The notes under the pieces were generated by a model. That model searched no databases. It saw only the letters and a program-made list of their open reading frames with translations, and had not been told where the DNA came from. From contig NZ_AP017928.1 in NCBI RefSeq assembly GCF_003584645.1, positions 5,097,501 to 5,161,500 of the forward strand: a stretch of DNA of 64,000 nucleotides. Reading direction: 5' to 3'. Source of the DNA: Methylocaldum marinum. Its GTDB lineage: Bacteria; Pseudomonadota; Gammaproteobacteria; Methylococcales; Methylococcaceae. Positions 1 through 9,546 of the stretch are shown here, piece by piece. How positions within the stretch are numbered: the first letter of the stretch is position 1; the number at the start of each line of letters is the position of its first letter. The position numbers and the translations under genes were made by a program.

Positions 1-336
<336 letters not shown>

Positions 337-433
337 ATAACACCCAAACCGTTTGGGTGAAGACACCAAACGCCGTGTACATTGTCCGAGTGAAGAGCCA
401 AGCAACAAAAACAGCTCGACATGAAACCAGTTT

Positions 434-549
434 TGCCTGGTGGCCAGAGCGAGCGGGAACCACCCGATCCCATCCCGACCTCGGAAGTGAAACCGCTCAG
501 CGCCGATGATAGTGCAGTTCCCTGTGCGAAAGTAGGTCACCGCCAGGCT
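434..549 (+). rRNA. rrf: 5S rRNA
   Basis: The ends tgcctgg and cgccaggc pair to form the terminal stem. The interior carries the conserved cccatcccgacctcggaagtg-type block and gcgccgatgatagt, in the order expected for 5S rRNA. The length of about 116 bases fits. It lies about 100 bases after the 23S end and right before a terminator, so it closes the rRNA operon. No tRNA lies between the 23S and 5S genes. Confidence 0.95.
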
Positions 550-559
550 CCTCTTCCCT

Positions 560-597
560 AAAGCCCCGAGGCTCAAACCCCGGGGCTTTCCTTTTTT
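560..597 (+). terminator. Rho-independent terminator of the rRNA operon
   Basis: The arms aaagccccg (560-568) and cggggcttt (581-589) form a perfect nine-pair stem, followed by ccttttttc. This is a textbook intrinsic terminator placed directly after 5S rRNA. Confidence 0.93.
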
Positions 598-917
598 CAG
601 AAACTATTCCCTACTCCACACGGCGCTGAAATATCGACCGAATTGAATTCGGTATAATCTCATTCCTACCCCCGCTGCTTTTTTGCTCTGAAATACTCAG
701 CATGTCTCAGTCTCGTTTACAATCAATACGCCGGACCAATACCGCTATCGGACGATTTTTGCGCAAACATGCGAGACACAGCCTGTACCGGCCGTTTCCA
801 TACCACATTGGCGGCACATCGATCCAACTGGCGACTGAGGATTCCTACTGAAGGGGCCGCTGCTGAAAACGCAACGGTCTCGTTAAACACGAATCAAAAT
901 GAATCATTCTTCTCCCA
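598..917. other. Gap between rRNA operon and hrpA
   Basis: No gene is supported here. A palindrome ccgaattgaattcgg is followed by tataat at 653-658. This could be a -10 box for hrpA, but no good -35 is seen at the right distance and hrpA starts 260 bases further on. A 96-codon reading frame starting at 769 overlaps the hrpA start in another frame and has no family-like sequence. Confidence 0.4.
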
Positions 918-3900
918 ATGCTGGAGATTCTTGAACAAATCGAACGAAATCTCGATCTTTGCCTTCGCAGAGACCGCTATCATCTGGCGAAGAAGCTTTC
1001 GCGCCTGCAAGCAGAAATACGCCGAGACCAAACCGCTGCCGATCGACTGCAGGCGCTGACGGATTCAATCAGCCAATCCATGGCACACAGGCAGCTTCGA
1101 GCTGAAAGCCTTCCGAAGCTTGATTACCCAGAGCAGCTTCCGGTCGTCGAAAGAAAAGCAGAGATTCTCGATAATATACGGGATCATCAGGTGATCGTCG
1201 TTTGCGGAGAGACCGGTTCCGGCAAAACGACCCAATTGCCGAAAATCTGTCTCGAGGCTGGCTGTGGTGTTGCCGGTTATATAGGCCACACCCAGCCCCG
1301 TCGTATTGCGGCTCGAACCGTCGCCGCGCGGATTGCCGAGGAGCTCAACCAGCCTCTGGGGCAGGCGGTCGGTTATAAGGTTCGATTTCAAGATCACACT
1401 AGGCCCGAAAGCTTGATCAAGCTGATGACGGACGGCATCCTGCTGGCCGAAACTCAGCACGATCGCTTTCTCGATCAATATGACACTTTGATCGTGGATG
1501 AGGCGCACGAGCGGAGTCTCAATATCGATTTTCTGCTGGGCTATCTGAAATGGTTGCTGCGCAAGCGCCGAGATTTGAAGCTCATAATCACTTCCGCCAC
1601 CATCGACCCGGAACGTTTCGCCGGGCATTTTGGGAACGCGCCCATCATCAACGTATCGGGGCGCACCTATCCGGTGGATATTCGTTATCGGCCGGTTGAA
1701 GTCGAGGAGGGCGATGAAACCGACCGCGCCGAACAGATGGCGATTGTTAACGCCGTGGATGAACTGTGGCGTGAGCAGCCGGGAGACATCCTCGTCTTTC
1801 TGAGTGGCGAGCGCGAAATCCGCGAGACCGCAGAGTCGCTGCGCAAGCACCACCCGTCGAAATGTGAAATTCTGCCGTTATATTCGCGCCTGTCTCAATC
1901 CGAGCAGGAGCGGGTATTCAAGCCTTCGGGTACGCGTCGCATCGTACTCGCGACCAACGTCGCGGAAACATCGCTTACCGTGCCCGGTATCCGCTCGGTG
2001 ATCGATACCGGCTACGCTCGTATCAGTCGTTACAGCCACCGTAGCAAATTGCAACGCCTCCCGATCGAGAAGATTTCCCGCGCCTCGGCCAACCAGCGCT
2101 CCGGCCGCTGTGGACGGGTCGGACCCGGAATCGCGATCCGCTTGTATTCTGAACAGGATCATTTCAACCGGCCCGAATTTACCGATCCGGAAATACTCCG
2201 TACCAATTTGGCGGCGGTCATTCTGCAAATGCACGCTCTGAGGCTGGGAGATATTTCGAAGTTTCCCTTTGTGGAACCACCCGACGCCCGGCTGATCCGA
2301 GATGGTCTTCGGACCTTGCAGGAGGTCACTGCGCTGGATGACCGCGGGCTGATCACCGATATCGGTCGTAAACTCGCAAAGCTGCCGGTAGACCCGAAAC
2401 TCGGGCGTATGCTATTGGCCGGAGCGGAAGAACATTGCCTGAGCGAAATTGCTATCATCGTTGCTGCCCTGAGCGTGCCGGATCCCCGTGAGCGCCCCGC
2501 CGATCAGGCTTCGAATGCCGATCAGAAGCATGCCCGCTTTCGGGATGAGAATTCTGATTTTCTGTCCTTCTTAAAGCTATGGAACGAATACGAGGAACAG
2601 AAGAAGCACTTGTCGAAATCCAAGTTGCGTCAATGGTGTCGAGACAATTTTCTGTCCTACGTGCGGATGTCGGAGTGGCGCGACATTCATGGCCAGATCA
2701 TGGAGGTGGTGAAGGGCGAACTGGACCTGAAACTGAACCAGGCGCCAGGTGAATACGGCGAAATCCATAGGGCGCTGCTTGCGGGCCTTCTGTCTAATGT
2801 CTGTCTCAAGCAAGAGCAGAACGAATACGTCGGGGCGCGGGGTACCAAGTTGTTCATTCATCCCGGTTCCTTTTTGTTTAAGTCCAAGCCTAAGTGGATC
2901 ATGTCGGCCGAGCAGGTGGAAACGACCAAGGTCTACGCCCGCACCGTGGCCAAGATAGAGCCGGGATGGATCGAGAAGGTCGGGGCTCATCTCGTCAAGC
3001 AACAACACTACGATCCACACTGGGAGCGCAAGGTGGCACGCGCGGCGGTGCATGAGCGCACGACGCTGTTCGGACTCGTTATTCAGGCGGGGCGCAAAAT
3101 TCCGTACGAAAGGATCAATCCACAGGAAGCTCGGGAAATGTTTATCCGCCGCGCCCTTGTGCACATGGATTACGACAGCAAGGCTCCCTTCTTCCTGCAC
3201 AATCTGAAACTTTTGGAGGAAGCGGATTATCTTCAGCACAAGGGGCGGCGGGCCGATCTGCTGGTGGACGAGGACTGGCTGTTCCGCTGGTTCGACGAAC
3301 GTATCCCGCAGGATGTGGTCAACGGCGTCACCTTCGAGCGTTGGCGCAAGGCGGCGGAGGCGCGCAAGCCCGATATTCTCAAGCTGAGCCGGGCAGACAT
3401 TACAGCAAAGGAAGACACTTCGCTGGATTCTAAGAATTTTCCGGACTACTTTCAGGTAGGGCCGTTGCGGTTCCAGTTGCAGTACCGATTCGAGCCGGGA
3501 CACGAGGACGACGGGGTAACGGCCATGGTGCCGCTGCATCTCCTGAACCAGCTCGATCCCGAGCCGTTCATCTGGTTGGTGCCGGGCCTGCTCAGAGAAA
3601 AGACCGTCGCACTCATAAAGTCTTTGCCGAAGACGCTGCGTATCCATTTCGTACCGGCACCGGAACATGCCGACCGAGTGTTGCCCATGCTGGACTACGG
3701 GCATGGTTCGTTCTATGGGCAGCTTTCGTCGGCGTTGAAAAAGACCGGAGGTATCGCCGTGTCACTTGATTCTTTCCGAGAAGACGTGCTGCCGGTACAT
3801 CTGCGCATGAATTTCGCCGTGGTGGACGAGTTCAAGGCCGTTATTGACCGTTCGCGCGATCTCAACGACCTCAAAGCCCGCCATTCCGCCGATGCAAATA

Positions 3901-4820
3901 AGAATTTTCAACAACTGGCTCGGCAGGCTTATCTTCATACGGGCTGCAAGAGTTGGAGTTTCGGGGAGTTACCCCAATGTTTCGACGGGCGGCACGATGG
4001 TCAGACGATCTATGGTTTTCCAGCGACGGTCGATGAAGGCGAAACGGTAGGTGTACGCGTGTTCGATACTCCGGAGGAAGCTTCGCGACAGCAAGAACGG
4101 GGTCTTGTTCGGCTATTCCGGTTGGCTTTGGTCAAAGAGCTCAAATATTTGAAACGGAATCTCGCACTCAATGCCCAGGCAGAATTCTTGTACCGACAGA
4201 TGCCAGCGCATCCATTCCTTTATCCTGATCTGAAGACCGGCCGCGAACTGCGTGAGGATCTTTTGGACCGGGTTATGGGCGTATTGTTTTTGGAGGGACA
4301 ACCAGATATCCGCGACCGAGATGAATTCGAGAAACGTCTTGGAGACCGGAAGGCAGAAATGGTCCTTAAGGCCGAAGAAATGGCGCGTACCGCACAAGCC
4401 GTGCTCCAGCTGTACGCCGAAGTGCAGGCAAAGCTGAAGATGCGGCCGACCAGGCCCGTCAAGCAGAATATACTCGAACAGTTAGAATTACTGCTCTATT
4501 CGGGATTCTGGATTACAACCCCATACGCGCAAATCAGGGAGATCCCGCGTTATCTCAAAGCTATGCTGCACCGTATCGAAAAGTCCGACCAAGACCCTCA
4601 ACGAGATCAAAAGCAGTTCAAGGAGATTGAGCTTTTCTGGGGGCGCTACTGGAGTGCCGTAAAAGCTGCTCGGGGACGGAGCGTACCGGAGCGGGACGCT
4701 TTCCGCTGGAAGCTCGAGGAATTTCGTGTTTCTTTGTTTGCCCAACAACTGAAAACGCCGTATCCGGTGTCGGCAAAGCGCTTGGAAGAGGCGTGGAAAA
4801 ACACGAGCGCGGCTACGTAG
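918..4820 (+). CDS. hrpA: ATP-dependent RNA helicase HrpA (DEAH box)
   Basis: This is a cytoplasmic DEAH-box RNA helicase of 1300 residues, the usual HrpA length. The Walker A motif GETGSGKT is at residues 97-104, DEAH at 194-197 and the SAT motif at 226-228 (TSATID). The helicase C-terminal, HA2 and OB-fold parts follow, then the long C-terminal region typical of bacterial HrpA. In E. coli, HrpA acts on stalled or colliding ribosomes and mRNA; that role is family knowledge. The start is the ATG giving MLEILEQIER, which fits the family N-terminus. The gene stands alone; no terminator is seen after it. Confidence 0.95.
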   Translation: MLEILEQIERNLDLCLRRDRYHLAKKLSRLQAEIRRDQTAADRLQALTDSISQSMAHRQLRAESLPKLDYPEQLPVVERKAEILDNIRDHQVIVVCGETGSGKTTQLPKICLEAGCGVAGYIGHTQPRRIAARTVAARIAEELNQPLGQAVGYKVRFQDHTRPESLIKLMTDGILLAETQHDRFLDQYDTLIVDEAHERSLNIDFLLGYLKWLLRKRRDLKLIITSATIDPERFAGHFGNAPIINVSGRTYPVDIRYRPVEVEEGDETDRAEQMAIVNAVDELWREQPGDILVFLSGEREIRETAESLRKHHPSKCEILPLYSRLSQSEQERVFKPSGTRRIVLATNVAETSLTVPGIRSVIDTGYARISRYSHRSKLQRLPIEKISRASANQRSGRCGRVGPGIAIRLYSEQDHFNRPEFTDPEILRTNLAAVILQMHALRLGDISKFPFVEPPDARLIRDGLRTLQEVTALDDRGLITDIGRKLAKLPVDPKLGRMLLAGAEEHCLSEIAIIVAALSVPDPRERPADQASNADQKHARFRDENSDFLSFLKLWNEYEEQKKHLSKSKLRQWCRDNFLSYVRMSEWRDIHGQIMEVVKGELDLKLNQAPGEYGEIHRALLAGLLSNVCLKQEQNEYVGARGTKLFIHPGSFLFKSKPKWIMSAEQVETTKVYARTVAKIEPGWIEKVGAHLVKQQHYDPHWERKVARAAVHERTTLFGLVIQAGRKIPYERINPQEAREMFIRRALVHMDYDSKAPFFLHNLKLLEEADYLQHKGRRADLLVDEDWLFRWFDERIPQDVVNGVTFERWRKAAEARKPDILKLSRADITAKEDTSLDSKNFPDYFQVGPLRFQLQYRFEPGHEDDGVTAMVPLHLLNQLDPEPFIWLVPGLLREKTVALIKSLPKTLRIHFVPAPEHADRVLPMLDYGHGSFYGQLSSALKKTGGIAVSLDSFREDVLPVHLRMNFAVVDEFKAVIDRSRDLNDLKARHSADANKNFQQLARQAYLHTGCKSWSFGELPQCFDGRHDGQTIYGFPATVDEGETVGVRVFDTPEEASRQQERGLVRLFRLALVKELKYLKRNLALNAQAEFLYRQMPAHPFLYPDLKTGRELREDLLDRVMGVLFLEGQPDIRDRDEFEKRLGDRKAEMVLKAEEMARTAQAVLQLYAEVQAKLKMRPTRPVKQNILEQLELLLYSGFWITTPYAQIREIPRYLKAMLHRIEKSDQDPQRDQKQFKEIELFWGRYWSAVKAARGRSVPERDAFRWKLEEFRVSLFAQQLKTPYPVSAKRLEEAWKNTSAAT

Positions 4821-5263
4821 CTCGATTTCACAGCCGGCGAGGATTTGTGGGACGTTTACACACGTCGCCCCGAAATTTGCCAGGCCGCTGAACGTCGCGG
4901 TCCCACGAAGGATGTGAGGTAATGCGAGTTTGAACTGCTGTGCGTTATGGTCCGACGGGATTTCTAGCAAGATGAGATTTGAATTGTTTCGCCGAGAGTT
5001 TGAATCGGCATATTCTTCTAGTAACGGAGACTTCTTACGTCCTTCCGGATTGTGCCTTTCCGGTTCGGTCGCCGTGGTTGGTTACTTTCCCAGCCCGGGA
5101 ACATAGCCGCCTGACAAGGCGCGACACGGCGCAAAGCCGGCATTAGGCAGCAGTAAGACAACGACCAATATATTAAACGTCTAAACCTTTCTTGCCCCAT
5201 TTGGTACTTTAGAGAACTCCAGGCTAAGTCTACTGGAAAAGGTCTGAACTTAAGGAGATCACC
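4821..5263. other. Gap between hrpA and purT
   Basis: These 443 bases contain no convincing gene. The stretch 5080-5150 is rich in short GC repeats (cgcgacacggcgcaaagcc) and might fold, but I could not match it to a known riboswitch. The only clear signal is the ribosome-binding site aaggagat just before purT. Confidence 0.4.
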
Positions 5264-6460
5264 ATGAAAATTGGTACCGCACTGACACGCAGCGCCACGC
5301 GCGTCATGCTCCTAGGTAGCGGTGAGCTCGGCAAGGAGGTCGCCATCGCTCTGCAGCGTTATGGTGTCGAAGTCGTTGCCGTGGACCGTTATCCCAATGC
5401 GCCGGCTCAGCACGTGGCACATTGTGCTCACATGATCGACATGACCGACGGTGAAGCCGTAAAACGGCTGGTCGAGATGGAAAAACCGGACATCATCGTG
5501 CCGGAGCTCGAAGCAATCGCTACGGAGGCTTTGGCCGAGATTGAGCAGGGCGGTCGTGCGGAAGTGATTCCAACGGCGCGCGCCGTCTGCTTGACGATGA
5601 ATCGAGAGGGGATTCGCCGTTTGGCTGCGGAAGAGCTTGGTTTGCCTACTTCGCCCTATGCGTTTGCCGATTCTCTAGATTCGCTGAAGAGCGCTGTCCA
5701 AGCGGTCGGTTACCCGTGCTTCGTCAAGCCTGTAATGTCGTCTTCGGGAAAAGGGCAATCATTGCTTCGAGGCGATGCTGATTTGGAAAAAGCCTGGGAG
5801 CACGCACAGTCGGGAGGACGGGTTAAAGACACCAAAGTTATCGTGGAGGGTAAAATCGAGTTCGATTTTGAAATTACCTTGCTGACGGTGCGCGCTTGCA
5901 ACGGCGACGCTGGCGTAGCGACCTATTTTTGCGAACCCATTGGCCACCGGCAAGAACTCGGCGATTATGTCGAGAGTTGGCAGCCGCAGCCCATGAGCGG
6001 TACTGCGATAGCGGAGGCCCGGCGTATCGCGAAAGTTGTCACGGACAATCTGGGCGGACGCGGAGTTTTTGGCGTGGAGCTGTTCGTTAAAGGAGACCGG
6101 GTCTGGTTCAGCGAGATCAGTCCGAGACCTCATGATACGGGGATGGTGACCATGATTACTCAGGCGCAGAACGAGTTCGAATTGCATGCTCGAGCCATGC
6201 TGGGATTTCCCGTATCGACCGCTCTCCGAAACCCGGGGGCTAGCGCAGTGATTTACGGTCAAGTTGAAGGCGAGGGTATCGTATTCGACGGGGTTGGCGA
6301 GGCACTTACCGTGCCGGAAACCGAAATCCGGCTGTTCGGCAAGCCGATATCCCATCCGCGTCGTAGACTCGGCGTGGCTTTGGCCGCCGGCAACCCCATC
6401 GAGGAAGCGCGAAACCGGGCGACAACGGCGGTAGGGCTGATCAAGCCATTGGTGGGTTAG
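5264..6460 (+). CDS. purT: Formate-dependent GAR transformylase PurT
   Basis: PurT uses formate and ATP to formylate glycinamide ribonucleotide in purine synthesis, replacing folate-dependent PurN. The 398-residue protein matches the family length (E. coli about 392). The N-terminus has the Rossmann-like VMLLGSGELGKEVAIALQ segment. An ATP-grasp domain follows with CFVKPVMSSSGKGQS for nucleotide binding and EISPRPHDTGMVTM for metal and ATP. The ATG follows a strong ribosome-binding site, aaggagatcacc. It is not part of a visible operon. Confidence 0.96.
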   Translation: MKIGTALTRSATRVMLLGSGELGKEVAIALQRYGVEVVAVDRYPNAPAQHVAHCAHMIDMTDGEAVKRLVEMEKPDIIVPELEAIATEALAEIEQGGRAEVIPTARAVCLTMNREGIRRLAAEELGLPTSPYAFADSLDSLKSAVQAVGYPCFVKPVMSSSGKGQSLLRGDADLEKAWEHAQSGGRVKDTKVIVEGKIEFDFEITLLTVRACNGDAGVATYFCEPIGHRQELGDYVESWQPQPMSGTAIAEARRIAKVVTDNLGGRGVFGVELFVKGDRVWFSEISPRPHDTGMVTMITQAQNEFELHARAMLGFPVSTALRNPGASAVIYGQVEGEGIVFDGVGEALTVPETEIRLFGKPISHPRRRLGVALAAGNPIEEARNRATTAVGLIKPLVG

Positions 6461-6582
6461 TCGCCCAATTAGAACAAGTATGGTGTTTAAGACTACAGTC
6501 ACGTTGTCTGATTTGCAAAAAACCAGATTCGTGCAAAACTTTTCCTCTGACGACATGGCGACGGTCAACAGGCGGAAAAGTG

Positions 6583-7197
6583 ATGTTCAGACCATCAAGA
6601 ATAAAACGCTGGCTGGCACTTTTATCCTTTCTTATTTCGGGCTCGGCCGGTGCGGATGTTTTTAAGTATGTAGATAGCGCCGGACATGTCTTTTATACGG
6701 ATAACCCCAAGCATTCCGGCTATCAGCTGATTATCAAGACGCCCGTTGCCTTTTCGCGCCCCCAGGGTCAGAAGCGATCATTGGCGGCACGTGGATATGC
6801 GGAAAAATTTCGTAGGCAATATGCTTCTTTGATCGATGCAGCAGCCAGCAAATACAGCCTTGATCCGGCATTGTTGCACGCGGTCATTCGCGCTGAGTCC
6901 TCTTATAATCCGGCGGCGGTGTCCAGCAAAGGTGCCGTCGGCCTTATGCAACTCATGCCTGAAACTGCAAGCCGTTACGGTGTCCGTGACCCTTACGACC
7001 CAGGCGAAAATATAGAAGGCGGCGCGAGATATCTGAGGGACTTGATCGCTATGTTCCAGTCAGACGTCAGATTGGCTGTGGCGGCCTATAACGCAGGAGA
7101 AAACAACGTCATCAAATATGGAAATAAGGTTCCTCCCTTTCAAGAGACTCAGGCATACGTCACCCGGGTTCTCAACTATTACCGCCACTTTAATTGA
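6583..7197 (+). CDS. Exported lytic transglycosylase, SLT family
   Basis: This 204-residue periplasmic protein should cleave peptidoglycan glycan strands. A signal peptide (residues 1-24) ends ...SGSAGA. A DUF4124-like segment FKYVDSAGHVFYTDNP follows, then an SLT domain with the catalytic glutamate E105 in AVIRAESSYNP, and the motifs GAVGLMQLMPETA and AAYNAGE. An upstream GTG at 6580 is directly next to the ATG; either is possible. The stop overlaps the start of the following HDOD gene by one base, which suggests coupled translation. Confidence 0.9.
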   Translation: MFRPSRIKRWLALLSFLISGSAGADVFKYVDSAGHVFYTDNPKHSGYQLIIKTPVAFSRPQGQKRSLAARGYAEKFRRQYASLIDAAASKYSLDPALLHAVIRAESSYNPAAVSSKGAVGLMQLMPETASRYGVRDPYDPGENIEGGARYLRDLIAMFQSDVRLAVAAYNAGENNVIKYGNKVPPFQETQAYVTRVLNYYRHFN

Positions 7198-8066
7198 TGC
7201 TTGTAGCCGAAACGCCGGAAACCCTGGTCAAGGGAACAACTCAATTGTTATCACCGCCGGTTACGGTTGCGAGGGTTTCCGCCATTTTAGAAAATGATGA
7301 ATTTTCGATCAGGGAAGTCGCTGAGGCGATTGGGCAAGACCCTGCTCTTACCGCTCGGTTGCTGAAGATAGTCAATAGCCCTTTTTACGGCTTCTCAGGG
7401 CGTATCGAGACCATTACTCGCGCGGTCGGGTTGGTCGGCGCCGACGCCCTTTACAGTTTAGCGCTGACAACCGCGGTCATGCATGGGTTCCGCAAGATCC
7501 CGGCGTGTTTGGTCAGTATGAACGACTTTTGGTTGAACAGCCTCTTTTGCGGCGTTATTGCTCGTCTATTGGCCAAGGAAGCTGCAGTCTTGCACTGCGA
7601 GCGTTTGTTCGTTGCCGGGCTGTTGCATCGCATCGGTGCTTTGATCATCTACATGCGTTTGCCGGAAGCGGCGCGGAAAATCCTTTTATCTGCCGCGGGT
7701 GACGATCGCTTGATTCCCCATTTGGAAAAGGATTTACTCGGCTTTACGTATGCCGAGATCGGTGCTGAGTTGGCCAAGGCGTGGAAAATGCCGTCGGCTC
7801 TGCAAGAAACGATTCGCTGGCATCTCGAGCCCGAAAGAGCCGAGAGATTCCGTTTGGAGACCAGCCTCTTATATCTCGCCAATCGACTGAAAACCGTATC
7901 AATGCTCGGATTTCCTATCGATGACGTCATTCAGACGATTCCGGATGAAGTCAATGCCGCAATACGTCTGGATGAGACCCAGATCGTTGCCGCCATGTCC
8001 AAAGCGGCCGAACAATTCGCCGACACCGCCGCCCTGTTCGTGCCGGATGCTTACGTGCGGCATTGA
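7197..8066 (+). CDS. HDOD-domain signalling protein
   Basis: The 289-residue protein is almost entirely an HDOD domain, a non-catalytic relative of HD phosphohydrolases common in proteobacterial signalling. Typical features are LLKIVNSPFYGFSGRIETITRAVGLVG and the segment around 135-150, GLLHRIGALI, where HD enzymes would have HD. Loss of the metal site is normal for the family. The ATG overlaps the stop of the transglycosylase (tgatg). It converges on yceF with a single base between the two stop codons. Its target is unknown. Confidence 0.88.
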   Translation: MLVAETPETLVKGTTQLLSPPVTVARVSAILENDEFSIREVAEAIGQDPALTARLLKIVNSPFYGFSGRIETITRAVGLVGADALYSLALTTAVMHGFRKIPACLVSMNDFWLNSLFCGVIARLLAKEAAVLHCERLFVAGLLHRIGALIIYMRLPEAARKILLSAAGDDRLIPHLEKDLLGFTYAEIGAELAKAWKMPSALQETIRWHLEPERAERFRLETSLLYLANRLKTVSMLGFPIDDVIQTIPDEVNAAIRLDETQIVAAMSKAAEQFADTAALFVPDAYVRH

Positions 8067-8067
8067 C

Positions 8068-8646
8068 TCAAATGACCTGAACTCCGAAGCTTCCGAGCAA
8101 GCGAGCGAGGCGAAGGAGCGGAAGTCCGACCAGTGCGTTAGGGTCATCTCCCTCGAATTTTTCAAACAGTACGATCCCTAAACCTTCGGACTTGAATCCT
8201 CCGGCGCAGTCGAGAGGCTGGTCTCGATCGACGTAGCGTTCGATTTCCTCCCGAGATAGTTTACGAAAGTGCACCAAGCAGCGGTCGATTTCGGCTTTCA
8301 TTTCGCCCGTGGCGGCATGCAGGACGCACACAGCGGTATAAACCTCGACACGTCGGCCGGAAGCCGCGCAAAGTTGCCGAATTGCGTTATCACGCGTCAT
8401 CGGTTTAACTAATTGTTTCCCGTCCAGAACCGCAATCTGGTCGGAGCCGACGATCAGACGGTCGGGGAAACGAGGCGCCACGGCAGCGGCCTTTTGCTTT
8501 GCCAAACGCAACGCCTGGCAATCCGGCGTCTCACCGACTTCGGACATTTCGACTATTCCGGGCGAAGCCGAGTCAAACTCAGGCAGCAGCTTCTTCAGCA
8601 AGTCTTGACGATAGCGGGAACTGGATGCCAAAACAATTTTTGTCAT
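8068..8646 (-). CDS. yceF: Maf-family nucleotide pyrophosphatase YceF
   Basis: Maf proteins hydrolyse non-canonical nucleoside triphosphates; the YceF branch prefers 7-methyl-GTP. The 192-residue protein begins IVLASSSRYRQDLL, the phosphate-binding loop of the family. It has the E in GETPDCQALRLAKQKA and the central VGSDQIAVLDG. YceF is next to yceD, rpmF and plsX in E. coli and other gammaproteobacteria, and the same neighbourhood is seen here, with yceF transcribed away from yceD. Confidence 0.93.
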   Translation of the reverse strand: MTKIVLASSSRYRQDLLKKLLPEFDSASPGIVEMSEVGETPDCQALRLAKQKAAAVAPRFPDRLIVGSDQIAVLDGKQLVKPMTRDNAIRQLCAASGRRVEVYTAVCVLHAATGEMKAEIDRCLVHFRKLSREEIERYVDRDQPLDCAGGFKSEGLGIVLFEKFEGDDPNALVGLPLLRLARLLGSFGVQVI

Positions 8647-8740
8647 GATGCCGGATTAGAGTGGATATTGGAGTAGTCAAAGCCAGGATAGAGAAGCGAT
8701 TTTGACAGCTTTTGGCTTTTCTCGATATCATTGCACGATT

Positions 8741-9250
8741 ATGCTTGACCGTTTGCCTGATTTGATTGATCCATTGGAGTTCGCGGAAAAGAGGCGACGG
8801 ATCGTCGGATCAATACCTTTGAACAAGATGGATCGTATACGAGACATGGTGTTGAATGGTGAAGGTGAGGCAAAATTCGATCTTGAATTTAAAAAAGAAG
8901 GCCGGCGTGCAGTGATTTCTGGGTGGGTGGAAGCCAATCTGTTGCTGGAATGCCAGTGTTGCCTGGAGCCCTTGGTCTGGTCGATGCGCGATGAAGTACA
9001 TCTAGGTGTTGTCAGTTCCATTGATGAGGGAAATATACTTCCTGAACCGCTTGAGCCCTTGCTCCTCGACGAAACGGGTCTGATCGGTGTGGCGGACATC
9101 GTGGCGGACGAACTGCTGCTGGCGATTCCGGCGATTCCCCAGCATTCCCATTGTGCTTCGCCCAATACAGAAACAGAAGCAGAAACTAATACGGATTCCC
9201 GTGAGAATCCTTTTGCCGTGTTGGCACGACTGAAAACTATTCGAAACTAG
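8741..9250 (+). CDS. yceD: YceD family protein (DUF177)
   Basis: This 169-residue cytoplasmic protein belongs to the YceD/DUF177 family, linked in E. coli to 23S rRNA accumulation and always found before rpmF. The cysteine motif LECQCCLEPL (two of the family's metal-ligand cysteines) and a C-terminal HSHCAS are visible. I chose the ATG giving MLDRLPDLIDP because it gives the usual family length; a TTG 39 bases upstream is open but adds an atypical extension. rpmF starts ten bases after the stop. Confidence 0.92.
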   Translation: MLDRLPDLIDPLEFAEKRRRIVGSIPLNKMDRIRDMVLNGEGEAKFDLEFKKEGRRAVISGWVEANLLLECQCCLEPLVWSMRDEVHLGVVSSIDEGNILPEPLEPLLLDETGLIGVADIVADELLLAIPAIPQHSHCASPNTETEAETNTDSRENPFAVLARLKTIRN

Positions 9251-9260
9251 GAGCTTTTAA

Positions 9261-9452
9261 ATGGCCGTACAGCAAAATCGTAAAACGCGTTCCAAGCGAG
9301 GTATGCGTCGGGCGCATGACGCTTTGAAAGCCAATGCACTTTCTATCGAGCCCACCACGGGCGAAACTCATCTTCGGCACCATGTCAGCCCGGATGGCTA
9401 TTATCGGGGACGTAAGGTTGTTGCCAGTAAAGACGAAATAAGCGAAGAGTAA
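9261..9452 (+). CDS. rpmF: Ribosomal protein bL32
   Basis: This 63-residue basic protein starts MAVQQNRKTRSKRGMRRAHD, the signature of L32. It is a component of the large ribosomal subunit. It lacks the four-cysteine zinc motif found in some L32 proteins, as in E. coli. A ribosome-binding site (taggag) precedes the ATG, and it is probably cotranscribed with yceD and plsX. Confidence 0.98.
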   Translation: MAVQQNRKTRSKRGMRRAHDALKANALSIEPTTGETHLRHHVSPDGYYRGRKVVASKDEISEE

Positions 9453-9546
9453 AGTCGCCGTCCGGATTGACTTGGAGCCGGAATCGTTGCGGTTCCTTAG
9501 TCGTTGTTTCTGCTGAGTTTGCCGCTCGATTGATCGAACAAGAATT

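Noticed and set aside
2577..3704. 375-codon minus-strand frame inside hrpA
   Set aside because: It lies fully inside a certain helicase gene and has no recognisable features.
5080..5180. Possible cyclic-di-GMP (GEMM) riboswitch before purT
   Set aside because: ggcgcaaagcc resembles one loop of the GEMM motif, but the gggcaaacc element and the final gggttaccg element are missing.
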